DNA of 64,000 bases from Bisbaumannia pacifica (GTDB lineage: Bacteria > Pseudomonadota > Gammaproteobacteria > Pseudomonadales > Halomonadaceae), in the NCBI RefSeq assembly GCF_007989625.1, contig NZ_BJUK01000010.1:40920-104919 (forward strand), read 5' to 3'. The translations under genes were made by a program, and so were the position numbers. The stretch's first letter is position 1; each line of letters opens with the position of its first letter. The notes beneath the pieces were generated by a model. That model was given only the letters and a program-made list of their open reading frames with translations. It was not told the DNA's origin and did no database searches. Below are positions 1 through 7,954 of this stretch, in pieces.

Positions 1-320
1 CCAGACGCTCATGCACCATGCAGCGCAGCAGCATTCCTTCCACGTGCAGTTCCCCTTCCTGCAGCACGTCCAGGTCGCTCTTGGCTTCCTCATACCGGCC
101 TAGGCTGGCGAGGAGCTGTGCACGGTTGCTGAGCAGAGCAGGATCATTGGGGTGTTGTTCCAGTCCTTCCGCGTAGATCGTGAGTACTTCTTCGAGCTGC
201 TGCATATCTTCGCGTGCCTCGACGAGGGCGGCGCTAGCGCGCTCCTGGTAGTGTGCCGGGGGCTCGCCGTTAGGCGGTGAGTAGCAGGGCCGCAACCGAG
301 ATGAACAGGATTTTCTTCAC
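1..320 (-). pseudogene. TPR-type lipoprotein, 5' part, apparently frameshifted at the lipobox
   Basis: Reading leftwards from a GTG at 320, the first 16 codons encode a classic export signal (VKKILFISVAALLLTA) and then meet TAA at 270-272. One frame over, an uninterrupted frame runs to the window edge and encodes a helical protein with a tetratricopeptide-like segment (LLSNRAQLLASLGRYEEAKS). Restoring two bases at the TAA would give LLLTAC followed by the TPR frame, which is a perfect lipobox. I therefore read this as one outer- or inner-membrane TPR lipoprotein gene broken by a 2-base loss, or as a sequencing error. The GTG overlaps the stop of the upstream small gene (GTGA), so the two were probably translationally coupled. 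The 3' end lies outside the window, so the family cannot be named. Confidence 0.5.
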
Positions 321-574
321 TGTGCTTCTACCTCGATCTCGAAGCCGATTTTTGATGTACCGGAAGCCAGGTGCCCCGAGCCACTGGAGAAGAAGTAACC
401 GCCAATGAGTTGCAGCATCAGGCGGCGGGGCGGCATGGGTAGGGTGAAGGTAACATGGCCGATGGGTTCGAAGTCATCTTCTGACCAGGCGGGGGCGAGG
501 GTATCGGTCGTTCCATCCAGGATCGACCGTGCCTGTCCGCGGGCCTGGCTAGTTGCCGGCACGACCTGGCCCAT
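317..574 (-). CDS. Hypothetical protein of 85 residues
   Basis: I do not recognise this protein. The start at 574 is preferred because AGGTGG lies 7 bases upstream; an in-frame ATG at 601 has no such site. The product is soluble-looking, with an N-terminal polar half and a C-terminal half rich in Gly, Ser and beta-formers (IGGYFFSSGSG) ending in an acidic strand. No signal peptide or membrane segment is visible. Its stop overlaps the GTG of the following TPR lipoprotein by the GTGA arrangement, which supports a real, coupled gene pair. The opposite strand carries only the start of a separate membrane-protein gene further right. Function is unknown. Confidence 0.5.
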   Translation of the reverse strand: MGQVVPATSQARGQARSILDGTTDTLAPAWSEDDFEPIGHVTFTLPMPPRRLMLQLIGGYFFSSGSGHLASGTSKIGFEIEVEAQ

Positions 575-624
575 GAACGAACCACCTATACTGCAAGGCA
601 TAGTTCTACACCGGGAGAGACATC

Positions 625-1071
625 ATGGGCTGTCGCCTGGTAAGGGGGATGTTGGCCGGTTTCGTGGCCACCCTGGTCATCTCGATGATCATGATCCTGC
701 GCCTGTCGGCGGGCATCATTCCCTGGTACGACCCTATCGAAATCATGAATCTGGCCGCGCAGGACCTGCTCGGCACGCCGGACAGCCGGTGGGTGGCCTG
801 GGCCATCCATTTCGCGGTGGGGACCCTGGCCTGGGGCCTGCTCTTCGGGCTGCTGGCGCCCTTCCTGCCGGGGCGGAGCGACGCGCGACGCGGCCTGCTG
901 TTTGGCCTGATCACCTGGCTGGTAGTGATGGTCACGGTCTTCCCCATGGCGGGCTCTGGCCTGTTCGGCATGGGCTTCGGGCTGGTGGCCCCCCTGTCCA
1001 CCTTGCTGGCGCATGTCGTGTTCGGACTGGTGATCGGGAGTATGTACGCCCGATCGCGAGGCGTATGCTAG
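625..1071 (+). CDS. Small integral membrane protein, DUF6789-like
   Basis: This 148-residue protein has four likely membrane helices (about residues 7-28, 55-80, 90-110 and 118-140) separated by short loops. The loop after the second helix contains a basic turn (PGRSDARR). The start is supported by GGGAGAG 7 bases upstream. The pattern of a short hydrophobic protein with a conserved aspartate-rich first loop (IPWYDPIEIMN) resembles the DUF6789 group of uncharacterised bacterial membrane proteins; that assignment comes from memory of the family and is tentative. It stands alone, divergent from the small gene on its left. No enzymatic motif is visible, so no function is assigned. Confidence 0.6.
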   Translation: MGCRLVRGMLAGFVATLVISMIMILRLSAGIIPWYDPIEIMNLAAQDLLGTPDSRWVAWAIHFAVGTLAWGLLFGLLAPFLPGRSDARRGLLFGLITWLVVMVTVFPMAGSGLFGMGFGLVAPLSTLLAHVVFGLVIGSMYARSRGVC

Positions 1072-1204
1072 GCGCGCCCGTCGTCTCCTGAACGGAGGGG
1101 ATCGAAGAGGGGCGTCGTGTTGTCCCCGGGGCTCGGAAGCATAGACTTTCTCCCGGGGCGGCCATAGTCTGGCGAGACGCTTTTTACCTTCTCAGGACGA
1201 GACG

Positions 1205-1849
1205 ATGTTCGAGTATTCCCTGGCACACTGGACGGCCTTCGCGACGGCAGCGGTGCTGTTGAACCTTTCCCCCGGGCCGGATATGGCCTTTATTCTTGGG
1301 CAGACGGCGCGCCACGGTAAGGGCGGTGGCTTTGCCGCCATGTTCGGTGTATGGAGCGGGGCGGTGGTGCATGTCGCCTTGGCGGCCTTGGGGTTGTCGG
1401 CGATCCTCGCGACCTCCGCCCTGGCCTTCTCCCTCGTCAAGTGGGTCGGCGCGGCCTATCTGGTATGGCTGGGGATCCAGGCCCTGCTGGCGTGTTCCGC
1501 AGATGATGGCGCCCTTGCCCCCTCGGCGGCGGTGCCGCGTCGGCGCGATATCTATCGTCAGGGGATCCTGATCTCGCTGCTCAACCCCAAGGTGGCGATC
1601 TTCTTCCTGGCCTTCCTGCCGCAGTTCGTCGTGCCCGGAGCCGGACCGGTCAGCCTGCAGCTGGCACTGCATGGCCTGTTGATCATCGCGGTCGCCGCGA
1701 TCGTCGAGCCGCCCCTGGTGCTGGCCGGGGCCCGCCTGGCCGCGGCATTGCGCGGCAGCTCGCGTGTCGGCCTGTGGTGCGAGCGTGGGCTGGGGGCCTT
1801 GTTCGTCGGCCTTGGCGTCAAGCTGGCAATGAGTTCGCGCACCATGTGA
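1205..1849 (+). CDS. LysE/RhtB family amino-acid exporter
   Basis: This 214-residue inner-membrane protein has the LysE/RhtB signature near the N-terminus (NLSPGPDMAFILGQ, residues 19-32) and a second conserved block (GILISLLNPKVAIFFLAFLPQF split by the fourth and fifth helices, about residues 119-140). Six hydrophobic segments span the length, as usual for the family (about 200-215 residues). These proteins export amino acids or related compounds using the proton gradient. The substrate cannot be read from the sequence. The start has an AGGACGAG-like site upstream. It is followed by a convergent LysR gene, so its own regulator is not obvious. Confidence 0.9.
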   Translation: MFEYSLAHWTAFATAAVLLNLSPGPDMAFILGQTARHGKGGGFAAMFGVWSGAVVHVALAALGLSAILATSALAFSLVKWVGAAYLVWLGIQALLACSADDGALAPSAAVPRRRDIYRQGILISLLNPKVAIFFLAFLPQFVVPGAGPVSLQLALHGLLIIAVAAIVEPPLVLAGARLAAALRGSSRVGLWCERGLGALFVGLGVKLAMSSRTM

Positions 1850-1901
1850 CGAGGAGGGGCGTGTCGTATGTCGCCCTGCCCCCAGGCATGAGCGCCGGGA
1901 T

Positions 1902-2837
1902 TTAGCGAGTCTTGCCGTGCTGCCTGGTGGTTCCTGCATCGCAGCCGTCCGCGTGCCCGTCGCGTGCGGGGGGCTCGATCAGTAGCGAGCGCACGGCGCT
2001 CAACAGTGGCTCCCGGGCAGGTTCCGCCAGGTGGGCGAACAGTACTCTGACCGAGGCCTGGGCCTCGCAGAGGAGTTCCACCTCGCCACGCGCCTGCGCC
2101 TCGGCGGCGCTATCGGCGTGCAGCAGGCCCACGCCGACGCCTCCGGCGATCAGGGTTCGGGTGACGCTTTCGCGATCGATGCCGATGATCCGTTTGGGCC
2201 GAAAGCGGTGCTTGGCGAACAGGGCCTCGGCGGCCTGCCCGCAGCAGGTGGTGGAGGTCGGCAGGATCCAGGGCAGCTCGGCGAGCCGTTGCCAATCCGG
2301 GGGAGAGGACGCCGGCACGAGCCCCGGTCGAGCGGCGAGATAGGTGGCGAAACGGGACACCTCGAGCGTCGCCAGGTCGCCCGCTGGTTGGTCGGCTTCG
2401 TTGTAGAAGCCGGCATCCAGCTCGCCGCTGCGGATGCCTCGCAGGATATCGAGCGAGGTCCCGTACTTGAGCGATACCTCCACCTCGGGGACGCGCTCGG
2501 CAAGCACCGTGAGAAAGCGGGCGACGACCCCGGCGTCGACGTGGCTGGCGCCGAGACGCAGGCTGCCCACCAGGGAGCCCTTGAGGCGCGCCGCCTCGTC
2601 GATCAGTTCGCGCTGGGCGAGGAGGGTTCGTTCGGCCTTGACGAGGAGGCGCTGCCCCTCGAGGGTCAGCTGCATGCCGCGGGAGGTGCGCTCGAACAGG
2701 GCCAGGCCGAGCGTCTCCTCCATGGCCTTGATATGCGCGCTCACCGCCGGTTGGCTGAGGTAGAGGCGCTCGGACGCCCGCGTGATGCTGCCCTCGCGCG
2801 CGACCGCCAGGAAGGTCTTGATCTGGTGTATGTCCAT
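1902..2837 (-). CDS. LysR family transcriptional regulator
   Basis: This 311-residue protein begins with the LysR winged helix-turn-helix (residues 1-60; GSITRASERLYLSQPAVSAHI is split across helices 2 and 3). An effector-binding domain of two alpha/beta subdomains follows. The effector domain resembles that of regulators such as CysB/CbbR-like members, but no ligand can be inferred. It lies 30 bases downstream of the anion-carrier gene on the same strand and is probably cotranscribed with it. That makes the carrier its most likely target. The C-terminal 15 residues are charged and disordered-looking. Confidence 0.88.
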   Translation of the reverse strand: MDIHQIKTFLAVAREGSITRASERLYLSQPAVSAHIKAMEETLGLALFERTSRGMQLTLEGQRLLVKAERTLLAQRELIDEAARLKGSLVGSLRLGASHVDAGVVARFLTVLAERVPEVEVSLKYGTSLDILRGIRSGELDAGFYNEADQPAGDLATLEVSRFATYLAARPGLVPASSPPDWQRLAELPWILPTSTTCCGQAAEALFAKHRFRPKRIIGIDRESVTRTLIAGGVGVGLLHADSAAEAQARGEVELLCEAQASVRVLFAHLAEPAREPLLSAVRSLLIEPPARDGHADGCDAGTTRQHGKTR

Positions 2838-2867
2838 CCCGCTCCCTCGTCCGTGCCGCCTCGACTC

Positions 2868-4340
2868 TCAAAGTACCCCAAGCAGCCGCCACCAGGCCAT
2901 CTCCAGGGGCACCAAGGCCACGGCACTGAGCGCGAACAGCGCCAGGCAGAAGCGGGTCATCGCCGCCATGGGGAGCTTGGCCATCTGCATGGCGGCGATG
3001 AGCGGCGGCGCCTGATAGGGCAGCAGCACGTTGGAGAAGGCGAGCACCTGGGTCATCAGCACGGCCATCAACGAGAGTCCGGTGGTATCGGCCAGGCCAG
3101 CCGCGGCGGGCGTCATGATGGCGGGGACCCCGGGCAGGCTGGCGAGGATGGCGAACAGGGTGGAGATCGCCGTCAGTGCCAAGGCGTTCCCCAGTGGCCG
3201 ATCGGGCGAGAGCTCCAGGTGACGCCCCGTCCAGTCGATGGCCGCCTCGCCCAACCCCGTCGCCGCAATCACCGCGCCCAGGCCGATGATCCCCGCCACG
3301 AAGAACAACGAGGCGTAGTTGATCTGCTCGTTGATGCACTTCGCGGGCGTCAGCCCTGACGCCGGCCACAGGCAGTAGAGCGCCGCGCCCAGGCCGATCC
3401 AGCCCGGCGACACCCCGTGCAGGCCATCGCTCAGCCACAGCAGCAGGCAGCCGAGAAGCACGGCAAGGAGTCGTCGTTCGGCACCGCTCATGGAGGCAGG
3501 CGTGGGCCGCTCCTCGGCGGCATCCCTGGCAGGGGCGCGGTCGGGGAACATCCACAGCACCAGGAGGGCCACGACCGCGGCCTTCAAGAGGCCGAGCACC
3601 GGGAAGTGCAGGCTCAGGTAGGACCAGTACGAAAACTGTTGGCCGTAGAGGTTCTCCGCCATGCCGGCCAGGATCATATTGGGGGCATTGGAGGGGAGGA
3701 TGCTGAAGGCGGGCGCCCAGGTGCCGAATATGGCGGCGATCAGCATGCCGGTCCTGCCGTTCGAGCCCGGCCGATAATCGAGCCGGTCGGCCAGCGCCAC
3801 GATCAGCGGCAGCAGCAGGAAGATGCGGGCCATCGAGGAGGGGAGGAGGAAGGCGAGGACCAGTCCCGCCAGCGTGACCCTGACGATCACCCCGGAATAG
3901 GTCGTGCCGAGGCGACCGGAAAGCAGTAGCGCGATGCGCTGGCCCAGGCCCGTATGGCGGATGGCGATGCCCAGCACGATCCCACCGAAGAACAGCCAGA
4001 AGGTCGAGGAGTGGAAGCCGGAGAAGACCGTCTGGGCCGGGGCCAGCTGGAAGAGGGTGGCGAGCAGGAAGAAGGCCAGCGCCGGCCAATACTCCGGCAC
4101 GGCCGCCGTCGCCCACAGGCCGATACACAAGATCACCAGCGCCGCCGCCCCGGCCATCGGCATCGGCAGGTGCCAGGCGAGGAGGGCGCCGACACTCCCG
4201 GCGGCGACAAGCACACCGATAAGGGGCCGGAGCGACGTGCGCGGCGCCGGCGTTGCCGTCGGGCCCGCCGCCGATGCTTGAGTGTGCGCGGAGGCCGTGG
4301 AAGGCTCTCGCAGGGGATGGGACTGTACCGGTTCTGCCAT
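2868..4340 (-). CDS. DASS/SLC13 family sodium-coupled anion (di/tricarboxylate or sulfate) transporter
   Basis: This protein of about 490 residues has roughly eleven to twelve membrane helices and the family's paired re-entrant regions containing SNT-like motifs: PSNAPNMI in the first half and LPGVPAIMTPAAAG in the second. A 40-residue Ala/Pro-rich leader precedes the first helix. The start at 4340 is chosen over the ATG at 4358 because GGAGG lies 10 bases upstream. DASS carriers import dicarboxylates, citrate or sulfate with sodium, which suits a salt-adapted host. The immediately following LysR gene probably controls it. Substrate specificity is not determinable from what I can see. Confidence 0.82.
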   Translation of the reverse strand: MAEPVQSHPLREPSTASAHTQASAAGPTATPAPRTSLRPLIGVLVAAGSVGALLAWHLPMPMAGAAALVILCIGLWATAAVPEYWPALAFFLLATLFQLAPAQTVFSGFHSSTFWLFFGGIVLGIAIRHTGLGQRIALLLSGRLGTTYSGVIVRVTLAGLVLAFLLPSSMARIFLLLPLIVALADRLDYRPGSNGRTGMLIAAIFGTWAPAFSILPSNAPNMILAGMAENLYGQQFSYWSYLSLHFPVLGLLKAAVVALLVLWMFPDRAPARDAAEERPTPASMSGAERRLLAVLLGCLLLWLSDGLHGVSPGWIGLGAALYCLWPASGLTPAKCINEQINYASLFFVAGIIGLGAVIAATGLGEAAIDWTGRHLELSPDRPLGNALALTAISTLFAILASLPGVPAIMTPAAAGLADTTGLSLMAVLMTQVLAFSNVLLPYQAPPLIAAMQMAKLPMAAMTRFCLALFALSAVALVPLEMAWWRLLGVL

Positions 4341-4450
4341 GAAAATCACTGCCTCCATTCGGATATCCGTCTGGCAGCGACTCTAGCCAGTGGCGGCATC
4401 GGGCGGCCAATCGTTTATTCGGGGGGCAGCCATCGGCAGGATTGAGGGCG

Positions 4451-4476
4451 GAACCATGCCGCATGCGGCACGGTTC
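4451..4476. repeat. Near-perfect 26-base palindrome upstream of the AlkX-like gene
   Basis: Two 13-base arms (GAACCATGCCGCA and TGCGGCACGGTTC) meet without a loop and pair at 12 of 13 positions. The palindrome lies 37 bases before the start of the glycosylase gene and beyond the promoter side of the divergent anion carrier. No T-run follows, so an operator for a dimeric regulator fits better than a terminator. Which protein binds it is unknown. Confidence 0.5.
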
Positions 4477-4513
4477 GCCTAAGATGGGGGATGCCTCGGA
4501 ACAAGGAGTACCG

Positions 4514-5719
4514 ATGACCGCCCAACAACGCCTCACCCTGACTCGCGCCGACGCCCGCCGCCTGCTGGTGCGCTATCACGTCCCGCCGGCGCCGTTGGCG
4601 ACTATCGTCCGTCGCCTAGGCACCATTCAGTTCGACCCCCTGGCGCCGGTCGGCACCAACCCGGACCTGGTGCTGCAGGCCCGAGTGCCCGGTTACCGGC
4701 GGGGCGACTGGCTGCGGGCGGCCTACGAGCAGCGGCTTCTGGTCGATGGCTGGGACAAGCAGGCCAGCCTGATCCAGCCTGGAGAGTGGTGGGCCCAGGC
4801 GCCGTTCCATCGCTGGTTCGCCCGGCGCTGGCGGAAGCACGGCGTGGACGTCGATGCCCCGGAGGCCCGTGCCCTAGTCGAGCAGGTGGCACGCCATGGC
4901 CCCGCCACCAGCCTCGAGCTCGGCGATCAGCGCTCCGACCCCGCCCTGCGCGGCAGCTGGTACGGTCCCAAGCGTTCGCGGCATCTGCTCAAGGCGTTGT
5001 GGGATACGGGACACCTGATGACCCATCATCGCGTGGGCGGTCGCCATGCCTATGACCTGCCCGAGCGCGTGCTGCCCCGCGAGGCGAGGGAGGTGGATGC
5101 CACGCCAGACGAGGCCCTGCAACGGCTGGTGGTGCGCCGCGTGCAGGCCGCCGGCCTGCTGCGCCCCAGCGCCGACGCCGCCGTCTGGATGCTGCCCTGC
5201 CCGCGTGCCGAGCGGGATCGCCGCGCCGCCCGGGCCATGGCCCATGGGGAATTGATCGAGCTCGACGTGGAAGGCACCCGCTACTGGGCCACGCCGGCGG
5301 CCCTCTCGGCCCTGGATGCGGCCCCCGTCCCGGCCGGTGGCGGGGCAGTGCGCTTCCTTGCCCCGCTGGATCCGCTGATGTGGGATCGTGGCGGCGTCGC
5401 CCGCCTCTTCGGTTTCGATTACGTCTGGGAGGTCTACAAGCCCCAGGCCCAGCGCCGCTGGGGATACTATGTGTTGCCGGTGCTATGGGGCGAGCGCTTC
5501 GTCGCCCGCTTCGATGCCCGGTGCCAGCAGGGCGTCTTGACCCTCCTCGCCTGGCACTGGGAAGCCGAGATCCATCCCGCCAGGCTGCCCGAAGGCCTGG
5601 CCGAGGCGCTGCAGCGGGCCGCCGGTGAGTTTCTCGATTACCTCGGCGCCGCGCGTGTCGTCCTGCCCAGGGGCCTCGGGCGTGAGGCGAGGCGGGCCTG
5701 GCAGCTAGCGGTCCGATAA
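4514..5719 (+). CDS. alkX: YcaQ/AlkX-type winged-helix DNA glycosylase (HTH_42 family)
   Basis: This protein of about 401 residues belongs to the HTH_42 family, whose members AlkZ and YcaQ/AlkX are monofunctional DNA glycosylases that unhook interstrand crosslinks and remove bulky alkyl adducts. The catalytic motif is visible: Gln39-Phe40-Asp41 within GTIQFDPL matches the Q-phi-D signature I recall for the YcaQ/AlkX branch, as opposed to Q-phi-Q in AlkZ. Three tandem winged-helix units are expected for the family, and the length fits the usual 400-410 residues. The start at 4514 has AAGGAG 5 bases upstream. The gene stands alone behind a 26-base palindrome. Assignment to the family is firm; substrate range is inferred. 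Confidence 0.82.
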   Translation: MTAQQRLTLTRADARRLLVRYHVPPAPLATIVRRLGTIQFDPLAPVGTNPDLVLQARVPGYRRGDWLRAAYEQRLLVDGWDKQASLIQPGEWWAQAPFHRWFARRWRKHGVDVDAPEARALVEQVARHGPATSLELGDQRSDPALRGSWYGPKRSRHLLKALWDTGHLMTHHRVGGRHAYDLPERVLPREAREVDATPDEALQRLVVRRVQAAGLLRPSADAAVWMLPCPRAERDRRAARAMAHGELIELDVEGTRYWATPAALSALDAAPVPAGGGAVRFLAPLDPLMWDRGGVARLFGFDYVWEVYKPQAQRRWGYYVLPVLWGERFVARFDARCQQGVLTLLAWHWEAEIHPARLPEGLAEALQRAAGEFLDYLGAARVVLPRGLGREARRAWQLAVR

Positions 5720-5781
5720 GCCGGCGGATGGGCTCGCGGCGGAAACCTTAACAGGCTATCGTTTATCAGACTGAAAAGATC

Positions 5782-5808
5782 GCCCCGCGCCGTTTTCCGG
5801 CGCGGGGC
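5782..5808 (+). promoter_or_regulatory. GC-rich hairpin in the leader of yghU
   Basis: Ten-base perfect arms (GCCCCGCGCC and GGCGCGGGGC) enclose a 7-base loop, GTTTTCC, 25 bases before the yghU start. It lies between codirectional genes and lacks a following T-run. It may therefore be a weak terminator for the upstream gene, or a structure in the yghU 5' leader close to its ribosome binding site. Confidence 0.35.
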
Positions 5809-5832
5809 CGGAATTCCCCGTGAGGAGGCGAG

Positions 5833-6708
5833 ATGAGCCAAGAGAGTGGATACGTACCCCCGAAGGTGTGGACCTGGGAGAAGGCCAGCGGCGGCACCTT
5901 CGCCAGCATCAACCGGCCGATCGCCGGGCCGACCCACGACCAGGCGCTGCCGGTGGGCAAGCACCCCTTCCAGCTCTACTCGATGGGCACGCCCAATGGG
6001 GTCAAGGTCACGGTGATGCTCGAGGAGCTGCTGGCGCTGGGCTATCAGGACGCCGAGTACGATGCCTGGCTGATCCGCATCGGCGAGGGCGACCAGTTCG
6101 GCAGCGGCTTCGTCGAGATCAACCCCAACTCCAAGATCCCGGCGCTGGTCGACCATGGCCCCACCAAGCCGATTCGGGTCTTCGAGTCGGGGGCGATCCT
6201 GCTCTATCTGGCCGAGCGCTTCGGTGAATTCCTGCCGGGCGGCCTGGCGCAGCGCACCGAGACCCTGAATTGGCTGTTCTGGCAGATGGGCAGCGCGCCC
6301 TTCCTGGGCGGCGGTTTCGGGCATTTCTACGCCTATGCGCCGGAGAAGATCGAGTACGCCATCGACCGCTATGCCATGGAGGCCAAGCGGCTGCTGGACG
6401 TGCTGGATCGGCGCCTGACCGAAACGCCCTACCTGGCCGGCGACGACTACACCATCGCCGATATCGCCAACTGGGCCTGGTATGGCCAGCTGGCGCTGGG
6501 GCGGCAATACGACGCCGGCGAATTCCTGCAGGTGCAGGAGTATGCCAATGTGCAACGCTGGGCCAAGGCGATCGACGCGCGACCGGCGGTGCGCCGCGGG
6601 CGCATGGTCAACCGCACCATCGGCGATCCGGCCATGCAGCTCCACGAGCGCCATGATGCCAGTGACTTCGAGACCCGCACCGAGGACAAGCGCGAACGCG
6701 TGGAGTGA
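5833..6708 (+). CDS. yghU: YghU-type glutathione transferase (disulfide-bond oxidoreductase)
   Basis: This 291-residue protein aligns along its length with E. coli YghU (288 residues). It has the long N-terminal arm (YVPPKVWTWEKASGG, residues 7-21), the thioredoxin-fold half with LYSMGTPNGVKVTVMLEE (about 48-65) and NPNSKIPALVDH (about 97-108), then the all-helical GST half ending near residue 280. The family binds two glutathiones and reduces disulfides such as 2-hydroxyethyl disulfide and organic hydroperoxides in the cytosol. A strong GAGGAGG site precedes the ATG. It is a single-gene unit followed by a long hairpin shared with the convergent rlpA-like gene. Confidence 0.93.
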   Translation: MSQESGYVPPKVWTWEKASGGTFASINRPIAGPTHDQALPVGKHPFQLYSMGTPNGVKVTVMLEELLALGYQDAEYDAWLIRIGEGDQFGSGFVEINPNSKIPALVDHGPTKPIRVFESGAILLYLAERFGEFLPGGLAQRTETLNWLFWQMGSAPFLGGGFGHFYAYAPEKIEYAIDRYAMEAKRLLDVLDRRLTETPYLAGDDYTIADIANWAWYGQLALGRQYDAGEFLQVQEYANVQRWAKAIDARPAVRRGRMVNRTIGDPAMQLHERHDASDFETRTEDKRERVE

Positions 6709-6726
6709 GCGGTTTGCATGACCGAG

Positions 6727-6764
6727 AACGCCCGATGCCCGCCTGTTGGCGGGCATCGGGCGTT
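6727..6764. terminator. 17-bp perfect hairpin between convergent genes
   Basis: Two perfect 17-base arms (AACGCCCGATGCCCGCC and its complement) flank a TGTT loop, midway between the yghU stop and the rlpA-like stop. The outer base pairs are A-T, giving a short T-tail in either direction, so it probably terminates transcription from both sides. The T-run is short, hence moderate confidence. Confidence 0.6.
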
Positions 6765-6783
6765 ATAGGGTGGCAATTCCGGC

Positions 6784-7161
6784 CTAGTCGACCTGGGTGA
6801 TCATCACTGGAGCGGTGCCACGGCGCAGCATGCCCAGCTCGCGGGCGGCACGCTTGGAAAGGTCGATGATCCGGCCCGCCACGAAGGGGCCGCGATCATT
6901 GATGGTGACCTCCACCTCCTGGCCGGTATCGCGGCGCGTCACAAGCACCCGGGTGCCGAAGGGCAGGCTGGGGTGGGCGGCGGTCAGGGCCTGCTGGTCG
7001 AAGGTGTCACCACTGGCGGTAGTGGCGCCCTGGAAGCGGTCGCTGTAGAAGGAGGCGACGCCACGCTGGGGGGCGATTTCGTGGGCCTGGGCGATAGCCG
7101 GGCCCAGCGTCAGCAGCCCTAGCAGGGCGGCAAGCAGCAGAAACTTGGGTCGATGTCCCAT
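6784..7161 (-). CDS. RlpA-like double-psi beta-barrel exported protein
   Basis: This 125-residue protein has a Sec signal (residues 1-26, cleavage after AQA) followed by a single RlpA double-psi beta-barrel. The barrel shows the family core GVASFYSDRFQGATTASGD (residues 34-52) and TINDRGPFVAGRIIDLS (residues 86-102), with the conserved Asp of NDRGP. RlpA proteins cleave or bind denuded septal peptidoglycan glycan strands. This copy lacks the lipobox and SPOR domain of full RlpA (usually over 300 residues), so it is a stand-alone secreted domain and not the septal ring protein itself. Enzymatic activity is plausible but unproven for such short forms. Confidence 0.87.
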   Translation of the reverse strand: MGHRPKFLLLAALLGLLTLGPAIAQAHEIAPQRGVASFYSDRFQGATTASGDTFDQQALTAAHPSLPFGTRVLVTRRDTGQEVEVTINDRGPFVAGRIIDLSKRAARELGMLRRGTAPVMITQVD

Positions 7162-7376
7162 GGGATTACCTCAGGGGTCTCATGTCGCGGATATCGCATC
7201 ATTCGAGGCGATGAGGGCCAGGGAGGCTAGAGGATAGTAACCGGCCAAGGCAGAGGCGGCAAGCCTTGGCGAAGATGGACGACGTTGGGCGCAGAAGTCC
7301 GCAAAATACTAAATTAATCCGGTGCCCCGGAGGGGGGCACGGGCGATGGAGCCGGGGCAGGTGACCGTGAATAGCC

Positions 7377-7400
7377 AAGCCCCGGCCGGGGCCGGGGCCT
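7377..7400 (-). terminator. GC hairpin terminator after the deaminase gene (repeat copy 1)
   Basis: Complementary GCCCCGGCC and GGCCGGGGC tracts lie just beyond the deaminase stop. Read on the minus strand the stem runs into TTGGCTATTC, a weak T-rich tail. The surrounding bases 7365-7413 closely match 10382-10431, which forms another hairpin behind the next minus-strand gene; the pair is discussed as a finding. Confidence 0.5.
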
Positions 7401-7427
7401 GGGGTCAGCGGCGTGCTGCTGGCGGTA

Positions 7428-7943
7428 TCACCAATAGTCGCGATGCAGGTCGAGGATGGTTGCTTCTACTTCAGCCACCGGCCCTACCACCTCGATGGGC
7501 TTCTGGCCCTTGGCGAAGACTTCCCGGCAGGGCAGGCTCATGGTGGGGTTGTCCTCATGGTCTCCGGTCAGGGCCAGCAGGGCCGCCTCGCTGGCGCCAT
7601 ACACGACCCGGCCGATATTTCCCCAATAGGTGCAGCCGGCGCACATCACGCAGGGCTCCACCGTGGTGTAGAGGGTGCAGTGCCAGAGAAACTCCGGACG
7701 ATAGGCCTTGACCGCACGGCGGACCAGGGCCGCCTCGGCGTGACCGGTGCCCTTCTCCTCATGCTCGTCATTTTCCTGCTCCATCAGGATTTCCCCTCTC
7801 GGGCCGGCCAGCAGGGCGCCGAAGGGGTGCTTGCCGTCGTCGCGGCCCCGCTTGGCCACCTCGTTGGCGGCCAGCAGCAGTTCGATATCGCGGGTGACTC
7901 GGGAGATATCATCGATCATGGCGTGATCCATCTTCTGGTTCAT
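7428..7943 (-). CDS. Nucleoside/base deaminase of the CDA fold, likely purine or pyrimidine salvage
   Basis: This 171-residue zinc deaminase carries His68-Ala-Glu70 and the Pro97-Cys98-Val-Met-Cys101 motif, the metal ligands and proton shuttle of the cytidine/guanine deaminase superfamily. The C-terminal half (GNIGRVVYGASEAALLAL, then NPTMSLPCREVF) resembles guanine-deaminase-like and generic nucleoside deaminase groups more than TadA, which is encoded separately near 51.5 kb. It lies 11 bases downstream of an NCS2 base permease, so the pair probably imports and deaminates a base such as guanine or cytosine. The exact substrate is inferred from context only. Confidence 0.85.
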   Translation of the reverse strand: MNQKMDHAMIDDISRVTRDIELLLAANEVAKRGRDDGKHPFGALLAGPRGEILMEQENDEHEEKGTGHAEAALVRRAVKAYRPEFLWHCTLYTTVEPCVMCAGCTYWGNIGRVVYGASEAALLALTGDHEDNPTMSLPCREVFAKGQKPIEVVGPVAEVEATILDLHRDYW

Positions 7944-7954
7944 TAGTGGGACTC

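Noticed and set aside
2110..4536. An 808-codon open frame antisense to the anion carrier and LysR gene
   Set aside because: Its composition is Arg/Pro/Gly-rich with no domain; it is a shadow of the carrier's GC-rich codons, and the carrier and LysR frames have clear motifs and ribosome sites.
6784..7161. Calling the short protein septal RlpA
   Set aside because: It lacks the lipobox, linker and SPOR domain of RlpA; only the double-psi barrel is shared.
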